64,000 nucleotides of DNA from Cornus controversa (taxonomy: Eukaryota; Streptophyta; Magnoliopsida; Cornales; Cornaceae). The position numbers and the translations under genes are program-made. Position 1 is the first letter of the stretch. Each line of letters starts with the position of its first letter. Below are positions 11,875 to 24,360 of this stretch, piece after piece. The notes below the pieces were generated by a model. That model worked only from the letters and a program-made list of their open reading frames with translations, was not told the origin of the DNA and did no database searches. The stretch lies in assembly GCA_026545225.1 (NCBI GenBank), contig CM048845.1, positions 32,540,501 through 32,604,500 on the forward strand, read 5' to 3'.

Positions 11875-13293
11875 TGTTATGTGCGGTTCGTTACTCATAA
11901 TTTATAAATTTACCACTCGCAATAGAACAAATCCTTGAAGGATAGGGCTCTAAGTTGAGGGTGTCAATCCCACAGAGACTACGTAGGTATAACTCGCTAA
12001 AGGTTAAGGGTTGGTTCTTATTTAAATCACAACCTAATGTTGGTTGTTTCTTACTCTACTTTGAAAGCATAAAAGATAATTAAAATATAAAGGTTGAGAG
12101 AAGAGAAAAGGACTAGGGTTAGACTTCACCACTAGCCTCATAGTATATTACACTTATAATAAATTGGAGAAATCCATGTAAATGTGTACTAAATGACTCG
12201 TTGACAAGTCCCACCTACAATGACGTCACCAAAAGAATACACACACTTTAATATACTATAATCTATCTTCAGAAGACATGATTTCCCTAACTACCTAATT
12301 ACCTAAGTGTAGCAAATTCACCGTCTCTTGATTTCCCTACCTACCTATTTACTTAATTACCTAAATGTAGCGAAATCACCATCTCTAAGCATGTACTATG
12401 TAAATCTAGCTATGCATGTTATAGTGAAAACTAGTCTCAAGCCATCACTTGTAGTCCTTGTGAAACTTACAAGTGTTTGAAGATCATGTAAGGAATTTAA
12501 GCATTCTAAGACAAGAAGATAAATCACAACACATGACCATGAAGAATTTGTAAACTTATATTTATATAAGGCTCAAGGCGAAAGACATATACACAAAATA
12601 CATAAAAATCCCTAATTCATTGAAGCTAGAACATATTTACAAAGTTAGGGTTTGTCAAAACCCTAGAGAAGGATTAGTTGATCATGGTGGGCTGTAAGCA
12701 CTCCATAGACAGAGATGATCCCATGCTCAAAATGGTCTTCAAGGCCTTACAAAGCCCTCTTTGAAGCTTTCCCTCTCTAGAACTTTACTTTCTCTCTTTA
12801 GAATTCTATACATGCTCTCTATTACAAGAATTGTGATATATATCTCTATTACATATTTTTTAGCTATATAACTAATCTGAGGCTCAAAATATCATAGAAA
12901 TTCCGTGCAAGGATTTATCCAAGCAAAATTGGACAAGTGGCAAGTAAAGAAAATATCTGCAGAAAAATATCTTCAGCAGGTTTGGGCAATGTATCGAAGT
13001 AGGCACTTCGATGCATCGATCTCTCCTTCTTCTGCAGATCTTCAACTCCTTAGCTTTTCGAATCTGGTCTTGACACGCCATTCACTATTCCTTATTGTAG
13101 ACTTTCCATAAAGTATGATAGGCAATAGGAATGTATTGTTGAACTGATAAAGAAGTCAAATTATGCCACATTTTGAGTTTGAACCTGAATTCATCAAAAG
13201 CATAAAACACGTAAAAACTATATAATATGTACAACTATGGGATCAAAATACATAAGTAAAGGCCCGAGAATGTATAACATTCAACGCTTATCA
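11875..13293 (-). repeat. Solo LTR, Athila-like (B/H-type), 1419 bp
   Basis: Starts TGTTATGTGCGG and ends ACATTCAACGCTTATCA. It is closely similar along its length to the solo LTR at 50094-51500. No internal region or second LTR is attached on either side. The flanking five bases are TATTA (11870-11874) and TATTC (13294-13298), 4 of 5 matching, consistent with an old target-site duplication. It sits in the leader of element C. Strand is set from the U5-type core at its left end. Confidence 0.82.
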
Positions 13294-13319
13294 TATTCAA
13301 ACCCGGTTAAGATCGATAT

Positions 13320-16093
13320 AAGAAATGAAAGTGATTGATTCAAGCCTCATCATATGTCACCGCGGAACATCAATTTCATCACACATTAACCTTATTTACA
13401 ATCCAAAACTATAATGTCATGTTCATATATCTACTACTAGCCCCTCACTGAGCACCCACCCAAACAAGCAGTTCAACTCAACTCAAGCAGTACCTTATGG
13501 GTTGCGATTAATTGAAGGTCGAAGTTTGATAAATAGAAGGTGGAACTTCAATTAATCGAAGCTCTGAAACTTCCATCAGAACACACGAGTTTCAGAACCC
13601 AAAAATGTGATTTTAGGGTGTGATTAATCGAAGGTTCAATTAATTGAAATCCTGGCTTCGATTAATTGTAGGCCTGTCTACGATTAATCAAAACTTAAGC
13701 TTCGATTAATCGAAGGGTCAATTAATCGAAGACCTTTGATTGATTGAAAGTCCATCTGCAAGTGTCCTTATTCCTTTATTCTTGAATCGTTAAACACCAA
13801 TTCAGTCCTAACAACCTTCCCACGACCTAACATACATCTAAACGGGCTTACATACAATCATCACATGCATAAATATCAACCAGAACCATAGATACACTCG
13901 TCAAATTGAAAACATACTCCATTTAAACATAACCTTCATGTCCAAAAGTTAATGTGCATGGCACCAAGGCCTAAAAGCAACATGCTAAAACATAAGTCTC
14001 TATGTACATTTCTAAAGCACTATGTCCACATCCCAGATGTTTATGAAACAAAATAACCAAAAAGAGAACTTTAATCTCTATACCCTACTCATGGTTGTTC
14101 ACCATTAACAACCTCCTTGCTATGTCCTGAAATTATTAATGTAAAAGGATGAGCAAAGTTCAATGGCTCTGATTCGTGTGTGAGTGTGACTCAAAAAGTA
14201 TATCAATTAAAAATTTTCACACTTCGCAATAGAACGAATTTCTTGCAGAATAGGGCTATCGAAATGAATGGGTATCGTACCTCAGGGATTATGTTCTGAC
14301 GAGTTGGAATACGGAACTAATTCTAATTAAATTTATAAGAAAAGAATTCTGATTTTTAAACTAATTAAAAAGATAAAATAAAATAAATCAAAGTAAACAA
14401 AATAGTGAAGATAATAGGAGAGAAACCTAGGGTGTTTGACTTCACCACTAACTCCACAATCAAGGGTTAATTGAATCAACTATAGGAAAATTACATCATG
14501 CATAAGTGGTGTCGGTGGCTACAAGCTCACCTTCATCCGTCAAGAAGATAACATATGATTAAGGCTAAGCCATGGACTATCTTCGATTGGCATGGGCCAT
14601 CTGCCTAACTACTCTAATCTAGGGTGCAGTATGGTTCATCTTCTCTAGGCATAATCCATCAAAGCTCATAACAATATATTCAGTGATTACCATTGTGTAA
14701 TAATCTCTCTCATGATCACAGAAAACAAAAGAGATTGAGTTCAATAACAACAACTAAATATCTAAGACAAGATAAGAAATCATTGAGATTGAATTTACAA
14801 GACTTATATTGCTCAATTCCTTAATAAGAATCCTCACAATTACACAATCTATGCATGTATATAAAGGTCCCCAATAATTAAAACAATCAAACCATTGATG
14901 CTTTGTTAGGGCTACATCAAAACCCTAGTGGATGAACTAGCCACTCATGGTAGAAGAAGAAGCTTCAACTGTTGAGGAAGAAGACATCATCTTTCTGAAT
15001 TACGCGTATGACTTCGTTCTCCAATGGCTCTGCAATATGTTTCTGTTCTCTTCAGCCCTCTCAGACTCTCTCTGTGTAATCTCTCCCAATTCAGCCTCCA
15101 AGTCCTCACTTTATTCCCCAAGAGAATACACCAAAGTCCTAATCCAATTAGGAATAAATTAGGGTTTCCCGCAGCACTAATCAGGTGGATTTTTCCTGCT
15201 GACTTCGGCCCAACTTTTGACCCACTAGAAGTCCGTTTTATGGAATTTTTGTGAAATACAAAAATGTGCAGAATCAAATTTCGTTCAACCTTACGCGAAA
15301 ATAATGTCGATTTGAGGCTCAAAAATAAGACTTCTGGTCCGTTTTCCAAAACGGGATTAAGACTGTATTATGCGCAGATTTGGGCTTCAGGCCCGAAACC
15401 TTCTTAAGCAGCTGTAATTCTCTTGGACCTCTTTCTTGGGCTGATTTGAGTTGAAATAAATGGTTGAGTGAATCTCCTTGATATAGGCTTCATCTCACCA
15501 TCTTGGATGTCTTCTTTAAAAACCCAAAAGCACGGTTTTAACTGAAATAATCATTAAGGCCCTGAAAATACAGAAAACACTAAAACAAAGTAAAATCACA
15601 AAATAATCTATCACTAAGAGAATAAAATACATAAGTTAAGAGGCTAGAATGCGTAACATTCAACGCCTATCAGGCTCAAAGTAATATGTTGTGCAATCCA
15701 CCCAAGTTTACATTTTATATCAATGCATAACACAATTTAACATGCATAGCATAGCTATGTGTCATACTTCCTAGCATTCTAGTCAAACGCCAAAGCTTTC
15801 GTTTCACATAACATATACATCAATACACTTGACAACCACAATGCTCAACAAAACATACTTCAATGCACAACTTCATTACATTTATAACATATGACACAAA
15901 TGAAATTGAATATAAAATCTACTCAATTCACATAACTCAAAACTGTTACACTTAAAACTCACATCGCTCTCCGAATTGGACTCACACTCACACACCTAAT
16001 CTAGATACTCATCGAAGCACTATATCCCAAGTTCATACTAACCCACCGCTAACCAACGCTCTTGCACAAGTTTAAGGACTTTCAACCCCAGAT
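13320..16093 (-). repeat. 5' LTR of element C (split, start approximate)
   Basis: LTR-like AT-rich DNA to the right of C's leader, interrupted by a solo LTR at 14170-15672 and ending where D begins. The start is approximate because the primer-site region is decayed. A dense cluster of TTCGATTAATCGAA-type palindromes lies at 13505-13750, including a perfect 16-bp palindrome at 13700-13715. No gene is seen in it. Confidence 0.6.
14170..15672 (-). repeat. Solo LTR, Athila-like (G-type), 1503 bp
   Basis: Starts TGATTCGTGTGTGAG and ends ACATTCAACGCCTATCA; flanked by a perfect 5-bp duplication GGCTC (14165-14169 and 15673-15677). It is nearly the same as the LTRs of element G (54243-55756 and 63917 onward). 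Perfect flanks with no internal region are the signature of LTR-LTR recombination that removed the body of an inserted element. The small frames at 14947-15349 are chance. Confidence 0.92.
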
Positions 16094-17835
16094 TGTCACG
16101 CCCCGATTCCCATTCTCCAAAAACCAAGGGTGACTGGATTGTCACATCATCATCTTATCTTTCAAATCTTACTATGGTACCATACTCTAATACCAAGTTG
16201 TCACGCCTCAATTTTTATTCCCCAGGAATTGAGGGTGAATGTTGTTTCCATATCACCATCACCTCACATCAACACCTTACACTTGCGGAAGCTTAAATAC
16301 CTACGCACGTATGTCTACGCATGCCCCAACATCAACCCTAGCTAAGGCCCCACACATGGTCACACTTGCACAACACTGGTTGCTGGATCCTATTTTCGCA
16401 CAATTGAAAAGTGCATTTTGCACAATCAAAACTTCGATTGTGCGAAACCTAACTTTCGCAAGATTGAAGTGCTTCGCACAATCGAGATGCTTATGAAGTG
16501 GTATCAAAATATCAACCCTCTCTAGACTTTTCATCCTCAAAAGCCTGCATTTTCTCGATTTTGTGAAAGTGCCATTTCGCACAATCAAAAACTTCGATCA
16601 TGCGAAATGGTCATTTCGCACGATCAAAATTCTCTCTATAGAGAATTTATGCTATCTCACAACTTGGTCGTTTTGATTCCCAACTCTCACTCTAATCCTT
16701 TGGAGTCATCCATACAATATTTAAATCATTAATCAATGTCATTTCATCGGACACACAGCTCAAATCATTAATGGAATAATATAGCATCATTAGTTCCTCT
16801 TCGAGTTAAGCAATGAACTTATTATTCTCATAATTTATACACTTTCAGGACTCAACTCCCTGCACGATTGGAATCTGATACTGAATCCTACACCATTGCA
16901 TAGAGAATCCAAAAATACATAATTTAAAAAAAAAATCACACTCAATTCTGATCTAAAACAAAAGAGTTATGCCTATTTGAAGTTTGGGCACAACAGGAAA
17001 TTTCGATTGTGCGAAATTGCCATTTCGTACAATCGAAATTACACTATGCATAATTTCCTGCAACCTCACATTTTATCCATTTTGGGTCCAAATCTCATTC
17101 TAACCACCTAGGACCATTCCCTCAACATTAAGATCATCTATACATGATATATCATCACACACAAACTCCAAATCACACATTTGGATCATTATGATCTCAC
17201 CATCCTCATACATTTCTATCAAAATGCATATATCATTGCATATATTCATAATATCCATACACTAACATCATTTGTTATACATACAAGGTCCAAATGAACA
17301 TACAAGTTACATATAACGCGAATGTAACTATAACTCAACATAATTCTTATTTCACCCTCAAAATCTCAAAATACACCAAAATGCTCCAATGAGCTCCAAG
17401 TGACCAAGAAAGTCCTTTTTCATCCATCCACAATTTCCTTACCTATAAAAATGTTTGGGGGAGCGGGGTGAGCACCACTGCGGCTCAGTAGAAATACCCC
17501 AACCCTCCTAAGTGTCGACTCAACACTGGCCTACATGGAATGCAAGTTGATACACTACATGCCACATCAACAACTCCACATTCATTCAACATAAGATACA
17601 AGCATAGGTACTTATATACATAGAATGTTATTTTCATGCTTCATTCATGCTCATCAATGCTAAATAAATGTCTACCATGCCTCTCATCACCTTATACTAC
17701 ATATATCACATACATGTACAAAACATACATATTATGTCACATATGCCTACAATCCCAAACTTAGCATACTTTATTCATGTTCTACTCAATGCATACACTT
17801 GCTACACATAATTAGCATGCATTTTACATTGGCAT

Positions 17836-18605
17836 TGTACACACAAATTTTGTGTTCGAAAATTTAGGAATGAAAATGAGTAACAAACAATCGAATTTAT
17901 TAATTTAAAAAATGGGTACAATTCTCTGTGGTTGATTCTTTTACAATAAAGAATCTTCCTCTGATTCAATCTCCTTGATGTTCGGTACAAGGGCTTTGAA
18001 AGCTTGTTCTTGAACCGATTGTGATGAGCTTTCTTTGAAACTTCAGGATTGAGGAAGGCTTGACTGGATTTTTGATCGAGGGCCGATAGAGCTTGATCTC
18101 GAATGATGGATTGAAAGTCTTCAAAGAAGAATGACACTTATGTGGCATGCTGGATATTCTTCATCTTCAGAACTTCGAGGGTTGAAGGTCTTTAAAGTAG
18201 AACGGCACTTATGTGGCGTGTTTGATGTTCTTCGTCTTCAGAACTTTGAGTGTTGGTTGAGGCAGAGGTTCGGTAGAGCTTTTGTGCTCTCTTGAACTCT
18301 TTGTGTGTCCTAGAATATGTAGGGTGACCTTATATTTATAGGCCAAAGGGTGAGAGTTTGATTTGGTAACTCCCCACTAATTGTGCCAACTTCCATGAAT
18401 AAAGAGAATTTATCTCCTTTTATATGGAAATAAATTCAAATTTAAATTTGAATTGTCACACATTTGTTTGAAGGCCTGCACCTTCAAGATTTTGACATGT
18501 GTCAGTCGATGGGACCCGCAATCATGGAATTTAATTAACCAAGAATGTTTGACTTCTTAACCAATCGGACGGTGATTAGACCATCACAAAATTTATACGT
18601 CTAGA
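17836..18605 (-). repeat. 3' LTR of element E (770 bp)
   Basis: Begins TGTACACACAAATTTTGTG and ends ACGTCTAGA. It aligns end to end with 31869-32639. An AT-rich TATATTTATAGG string near 18334 on the complementary strand is a plausible TATA region. Confidence 0.93.
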
Positions 18606-18620
18606 AATTGCCCCCAATTC
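18606..18620 (-). other. Polypurine tract, element E
   Basis: The minus strand reads GAATTGGGGGCAATT directly before the 3' LTR; a G-rich purine tract here primes plus-strand DNA synthesis. Confidence 0.75.
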
Positions 18621-20754
18621 AAGGCTTGCATTGCATGCATGCTTGTCATGCATAGAGGGCGAGGCTAGAAGTATTTTCTTTCATTGTATCTTCAAACCGG
18701 TATATCTACTATCATTTTCACGTAAGAGCATGTTGATTGAACATCCTTGTACATACAAGTTAATTTTTTATTTATTTATTTATCTATTTTTTTTAAGCAC
18801 AGACAGAATGGTTGGATTTGTATATCCATGAGCAATGAGGTGTATGTGGAGGCGGTCAAGATGAGCAAAACTGGATCACTCTTCATAGATTCTTTTTTTT
18901 TTTCACCTTCCAAAATAAATCATTATTTGCAAGGCTTCACCAAGATCAACCATTTACACAATCTCACGTGTGATTTGTATGCTTGGAATCAAGGACCCAT
19001 GGCAATCATGGTCTTAACAGGTGGTAGGTAAGTATGTTTCTCCTTTTATGATAGATTACATATATACATGCATGTATATGTGTATGAATCAGCAAAGGAA
19101 ACCCAAATCACATACTTTATTTATTTATTTATTTATTTTGACTTGATGTTCAAGCCAAGGAGATTTTCTCATATTACAGCTTACTTCCCTCGGCTGATTT
19201 TTTGCTTGATAACCATAGAAAGTTTCCATTTTCTTCACACCATATATATGTATATATATTAGCCATTTAGGATGATTTGCTTCCATCATACCCATTTAGA
19301 ACAATTTTAAATCCAACGATTCTCTTAATTTCTCATCACATGGGTCATGTGAGAGAAGAAAAAGTCCAAATCTCATATAGGAAAAAGAATGAAATATGGT
19401 CCAAATTTTTTTTTTTTGGTAGGAATCCGGGAAACTTGTGAAACAAAAAAGCAATTAGACCCTTTTCAAATCTTTTCAATTTGGAAAGAATCGCTTCTTG
19501 TATAGAACAATTTCATCAATTGATTATCTCCCCCCCCCCCTTTTTTTTTCTTGGCCTAATCATAACCTATTTTTTTTTCTTGGCAAACAAGTCAGTCATC
19601 CCACTTTATAAACCAAGGTGAAGGGAGCACTTTTCAACATCAATCCCCTCCATTTGAACCTCTAAGATAATTCTGTTCAATGTTCATTGTAAGAGTTTGA
19701 TGTTATGGCCAACTTCTTAGACAAAATCATCACCTATGACTAGTCAATTTTCCAAAGACTAGTTTGTCTTTTCATACTTGAAGATCCTTAAAGATTGACA
19801 ACGGAATAGTGAAGGACAAAGCTACAAATTATTACCATACTTGCAATAAGAAAACACCCCTTGATTTAGAAGATAAACTCATTATTTCTCTTTCTCCCAC
19901 ATTCTAGTCACTGTAGATTTCTTTCTCATAACTTATTAGTTTCAACACTGTTTTGCACCATGGTTTCCTTTGTCACATCTTTATATATATATATATTCTT
20001 GAACTAGCCTTTTCTTATGTCTCATGTATACACATGTTTCATGCACACATCCCTTGTGTCTTGATTCACCAGTCGCCCTATTGCACATAAAAACCACCTC
20101 ACGAACAGATTAACTTGATTATGCATTCTTAGTAATGCATGACCCTATTGATCTGGTATGCTCATTGGTTTATGATGGTGATATTTCATTCTTTCGTTGG
20201 AGCTGCTGGATGCATCATGATATTCTTCTGATTTGCTTTAGATTAAGATCTATTATGAGTGTGTTGGTTATTGATCCATCGGCATGTTTGCCAATTGAGC
20301 TTGTTCTGATTCTATTGTTTTTCGGCTAACCCGTAGCTCCTTTTGACTGCCCAAAATGACTTGTTATCTCTCATGAGACTCCTCTATAAATTCTATTAAT
20401 GTATGACCCCAAAACTACCCCATTATTTGTATATCCGCATGCTTTTTTAATTGCTTGAGTCATCTGCTTCCATCACCAAAAGTCATATGCCTTACATTTT
20501 TTTTTGGTAGAAGCTTGGAAACCAACTAACTTAAGGGAAGAAACTCTCATAATTTTTTTTTCCAGAGAAAGCCACATCGGTATGTCCAATTTATTTTTAT
20601 TATTTTCTTTTCTTTTCTCTTTTTTAAAGAAAAAAAAAATATAATAATAATAATAAATAAATAAGTAAAAATTTCTCTTGTAATATGCCTTTGTGACATA
20701 AACTTGCAGACCCAAAATGTGCACTTGGGTAATAATCTCAAAGAAGATGTGACA
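18621..20754. other. Non-coding leader beside the antisense region of E
   Basis: AT-rich DNA with low-complexity tracts: (ATTT)n at about 19115-19139, a poly-C/poly-T run near 19531-19550, and TAA/AAAT repeats near 20640-20665. A GTAAGTATG string near 19028 and a pyrimidine-rich stretch ending in AG near 21331 look like splice signals that could serve an antisense transcript; this is only suggestive. No confident gene. Confidence 0.4.
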
Positions 20755-21190
20755 GCCGTTTGCACAAGTGCATTTGTGTGACTATCTTTGAAGTCTCCGA
20801 TTGTGTGTACAATTGCACTCTTGTGCACCATTCTCGAAGGCGTGATTTGTTAGTTTGCACAAATGTATTTGTTCTTCTGTATTTTGAAGATTCGACTGTG
20901 TGCACAATTGTGCCCTTGTGCACTAGTCACGAAGGCAAACCCGGCTAAGTGCACAATTGCGCTCTTGTGCACCAGTCTTGGAGGTGAATCCGGCTGCGTG
21001 CACAATTGTGCTCTTGTGCACCAGTATTGGAGGTGAATCAGGCTACGTGCCTAATTGCTCTCTTATGCACCATTCTTGGAAGCAAATCTGGCTACGTACA
21101 TTATTGCGCTCTTGTGCACCAGTCTTAGAGACGAATCCAGCTGCATGCACAATTGCACTTTTGTGTACCAGTCTTGGAAACGATATTTCA
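20755..21190. repeat. 49-bp tandem array inside element E
   Basis: About nine diverged units. The recurring core is GTGCACAATTGYGCTCTTG followed by a CACCAGTCTTGGAGGYGAAT-like segment. Core starts fall near 20759, 20807, 20856, 20900, 20949, 20998, 21047, 21096 and 21145, so the period is 49 in the better-conserved half. The units tile small open frames on both strands that I do not regard as genes. Tandem arrays in this part of Tat elements are known, for example in Retand. Confidence 0.9.
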
Positions 21191-21339
21191 CCAGAACCAC
21201 CAGCATTATTTTAAAATCATATTTCATGCAAGCTTGATTATGTATTTTTTTTTGAAGCATGGAGGCAAAATTAAACCTTTAATTTCACACACATATATAT
21301 TTTTACTTACAATTCTCTTTTTCTTTCAGTTCTTGATTC

Positions 21340-24300
21340 AAATCAATCATGGTTGTATTCTGATGTTTCCAAGAAGGCACTTTAACCGTTGTTGAAAAAG
21401 AAGGTGATGCTCTAGAGAAAGGGACGACCCTTGATGCTCACAGGCCTTTAATTGGTCGATTCGCTGCGTCTGTGCCTCATTTTGGACATTCACTGCACTT
21501 GTCTCATTGGTCCAAAGAATTTTTATGTGAGCTTTCGACCTTTAGTCCTTTTGAAACTGAGAAGAATCCTTCAGTTCGACTAGCGCTGTTATTGCAGTCG
21601 CCTTTACACGTACAGGTTAACAATTCTAATAAATTTTTACTTCTGGGCAACAAAGTTCGCAATGGATATGCAGGATGGAATTTCTCCCCCAAGATGATGT
21701 GTGATTTGACTTACACCAAAAAGTATTGGGAATGGTCAGAAGACATTTTGAGTCGTAATGGTCCTTTTCTCAAGGCAGAGAGATTATATGATGCCATTTT
21801 TGCCTCTTTTTTTTCCTATGATTGACACCCAAATGTGTTAAATGCATTCTTGGAATCTTGGTCCCATGGAACTAATACTCTTTGTACTTCAGTTGGTGAG
21901 GTTTTCATCTCCCTTTGGGACTTGTATGAGATAGGTGGCCTTCCATTTAGCGGGAAATTCTATGACGAGGTTATCCCTAATGCAAAGGAGTTGTCGGGTA
22001 AGACCAAGGATGGGAAATTTTTTCCTCTGATGTGCTATCAAGATTTATTTCTGGCCTATCACCGACTCGCGCAAGAGTTTAAAGGAGTTTTATAGATCTC
22101 TTGGTCGTTGGAGCATCGTAAACCTCCAAGTAGAAAGTCAAAGAACAAAACCCAATGACCAAGAGAGCTTCACAGTCCTTCTGGTTCTATTGGTTCTATT
22201 CACAAGCGAACCCCATTAGAAGAAAAGGTGTTTGTCGACCTCGGTGTAAGTGATGAAGTTAAAGAGAAGACTTACTTGGTTGCATTTTTAGCATGTTGGT
22301 TATGCAAGTTTGTGCTTCCTTCAAGTCCTGCAAACATAATTCGTCCTGGAGTGTCTAAGATTGCAAGCAAGATGGCATATGGAGAAATATTTTGTCTTAC
22401 TATTCTAGTACTTGCGAGCATCTATAGGGTTTGAATGACATCGTCTCACTTCCCGAATCTCTAAATTCTACAGTTGTATTTCCTGCTTATTATGTATATG
22501 CCTGGCTAGCACAATATTTTTAGACACATTTTCAGTCTCCAATCAATCAATCTTCACCTCGGATGACTAAATATGCAGGAGAAGGGATAGCAAAGCACTT
22601 TGACAATTCTAAGGTGTAAGATTTGTTCAAATCTTGTAAGGGTCTTGTGCTAAATCGCTTGGCAATGAAGGTTCACCAAAAGGAAGCTAAAGTTGATGAT
22701 AAGATGATAATTATTTGTTTTGAGTATTTGGCCAGTCTTCGCTTCAGTTTTTTATCCTTAAGACAAGGTGACTACTATGTTCTTGAACCCTACAACCCTT
22801 ATAGATTCAGCATGCAGTTTGGTTTTCACCAAGATGTTCTAGGAAATTTGAAACAAGACATTCACACTAGGTCATTGGATGAGATTTTCAAATATTGGAA
22901 ATCATGTACTCTCCATAACACCAAGTCTTCAGTATTATTGCCAGAGATTATGAGTCTAAAGGATTTTTCAGTCACCAAAGCTTATGTTGATTGGTGGTCA
23001 AAGGTCCATGTTGATCCATTCATGACTGCAACGGAGAACTTATCGCAAAATAAATGTCCAGCCTCTCCAAAAAATAAAGAAGCAAAGTCTAGGAAGGATG
23101 AGGCTCTAAACCGAAGACCAGGAACGCATACTGAACACATGATTGGAAAATCTTCAAAGACTCGGAGCAATGATAATTTTGTTAATGGGTCAGCCACCTC
23201 TTTCAACTTATCCAGTCATCCTTCTAACATCCAGAAGCATCCTCGATCTTTGGTGATCCAAAGTGGGGGTGGAAGAGCTAGTGGTGAAGGCAACTGGAAG
23301 GATATGACAAAAGTGTCAGACTGTGCCTCTTCAGCAGAAAATGTTATTTCCCTTCCAAATACGGAGGACTTCTTTGAAGGACTTTCTGGCAGATCTTTAC
23401 CAATGTAGGTTGATGATTTGCAGGTATATATATATATTTTGCACATGTACTCTTTTTTTTTTCTTCTTTTTTTAAAGGTAGAAGATGGTAATGGAGCGAT
23501 TGACGATGCAAATCATCTTGGTGGTGAAGAGTCTGTTTATGGACCCTCCTCCTTTGAGTTGGTGACCAGAAAGAAAAGCATTCTTCCTTCTGTAGCAGAG
23601 GTCATATCTTCCTTTCAAGGTTCTGATCAAGTGTTGGTAAATCCTCATCTTTATGATTCTTCTATTGAACACAAATCTCAAGGTCAGGCACATGTGGAGA
23701 CAATAGAAGGGCATGTGATACCCCATGTGAATGCTCAGGAATCACACTAGGCCGCATTTTCTGAAGCGCCCACTTATGATGTGATGAATATGATTTTTGG
23801 AATCAGACGTCAATTGGCTTTAGCATTGGGAAACAATCTCAAGAGGATGCTAAAGAGGATGGATTTTTCTAAAGCTCCATTACTTAAATCAAGAGTTAAA
23901 GAAACTTTTGATGAGATTTCCTCACTTACCATGGACTATTCTAAGTTTCGGGAGAGGGTTTACTCATATTTATAGAATGTAGAGGAGTACAATGATCTTA
24001 AGTCGAGGTATGACCAAGCTTTGACTGAAGAAGTACACTCCATATTGACTCACGCCTTAATGAGGCCCTTTCTTCAGATATTGCAGATGTGGCACATGTT
24101 CAGAAACTTAAAGCAGATCTTCTCAATGATACAAAGGAGTTATAGCTTTTACTTATTCAAATTAAGAAGCGTGAAACTTCAATTTCGGAGGCTAATTCAC
24201 AAATCTCTTAGAGGCAAGATGTCATTGCTAGCATCAAGAAAGAAAAGAAAATAATCGAAGAGATTCCTATCATCCCTGATCATGATCGTGGTGTTGTAAG

Positions 24301-24360
24301 CACTTTAGAGAAGTTATTGAAGAAAGAGCAAGAAGAGATCCTGGAGTTACCTTGGTTTTC
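21340..24360 (+). pseudogene. Antisense plant-mobile-domain-like region of element E
   Basis: Plus-strand frames, opposite to the element's own genes. The region at 21.8-22.1 kb reads LNAFLESWSHGTNTL, GEVFISLWDLYEIGGLPFSG and FYDEVIPNAKEL. The pattern 'W-P-TNT-- -GE--I-L-DL---GGLP--G' is the aminotransferase-like/plant mobile domain signature (PMD, as in MAIN and MAIL proteins). The longest open piece is 22623-23408 (261 codons), which starts in PMD-like sequence and continues into a basic, Ser-rich segment; farther on (23.8-24.3 kb) the frames look helical and coiled-coil-like. Tat-lineage elements are known to carry an extra antisense ORF between integrase and the 3' LTR. Its role is not established. 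It is broken, with several breaks. Confidence 0.8.

Larger units (their letters stand above)
10203..16093 (-). mobile_element. Element C: gypsy fossil, gag plus 5' LTR, heavily interrupted
   Basis: Minus-strand element seen in three pieces: gag and leader (10203-11874), more leader and the start of the LTR (13294-14169), and further LTR (15673-16093). Two solo Athila-like LTRs split it (11875-13293 and 14170-15672), element B cuts it on the left, and element D cuts it on the right. It is therefore the oldest layer of this part of the window. The string 'tattcaaacccggttaag' at 13294 matches the leader wording of A and D. Confidence 0.7.

Noticed and set aside
18747-19031. 94-codon plus-strand frame as a separate gene
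   Set aside because: It could be a leader exon of the antisense transcript of E, but there is no domain evidence, so it is left as part of the leader.
20473-20923. Minus-strand frames of 61-94 codons
   Set aside because: Made of TAA/TTC low-complexity sequence and the 49-bp tandem units.
20755-21190. CRISPR-like look of regularly spaced repeats
   Set aside because: Units are diverged end to end without constant repeats and unique spacers, and the setting is a plant retrotransposon.
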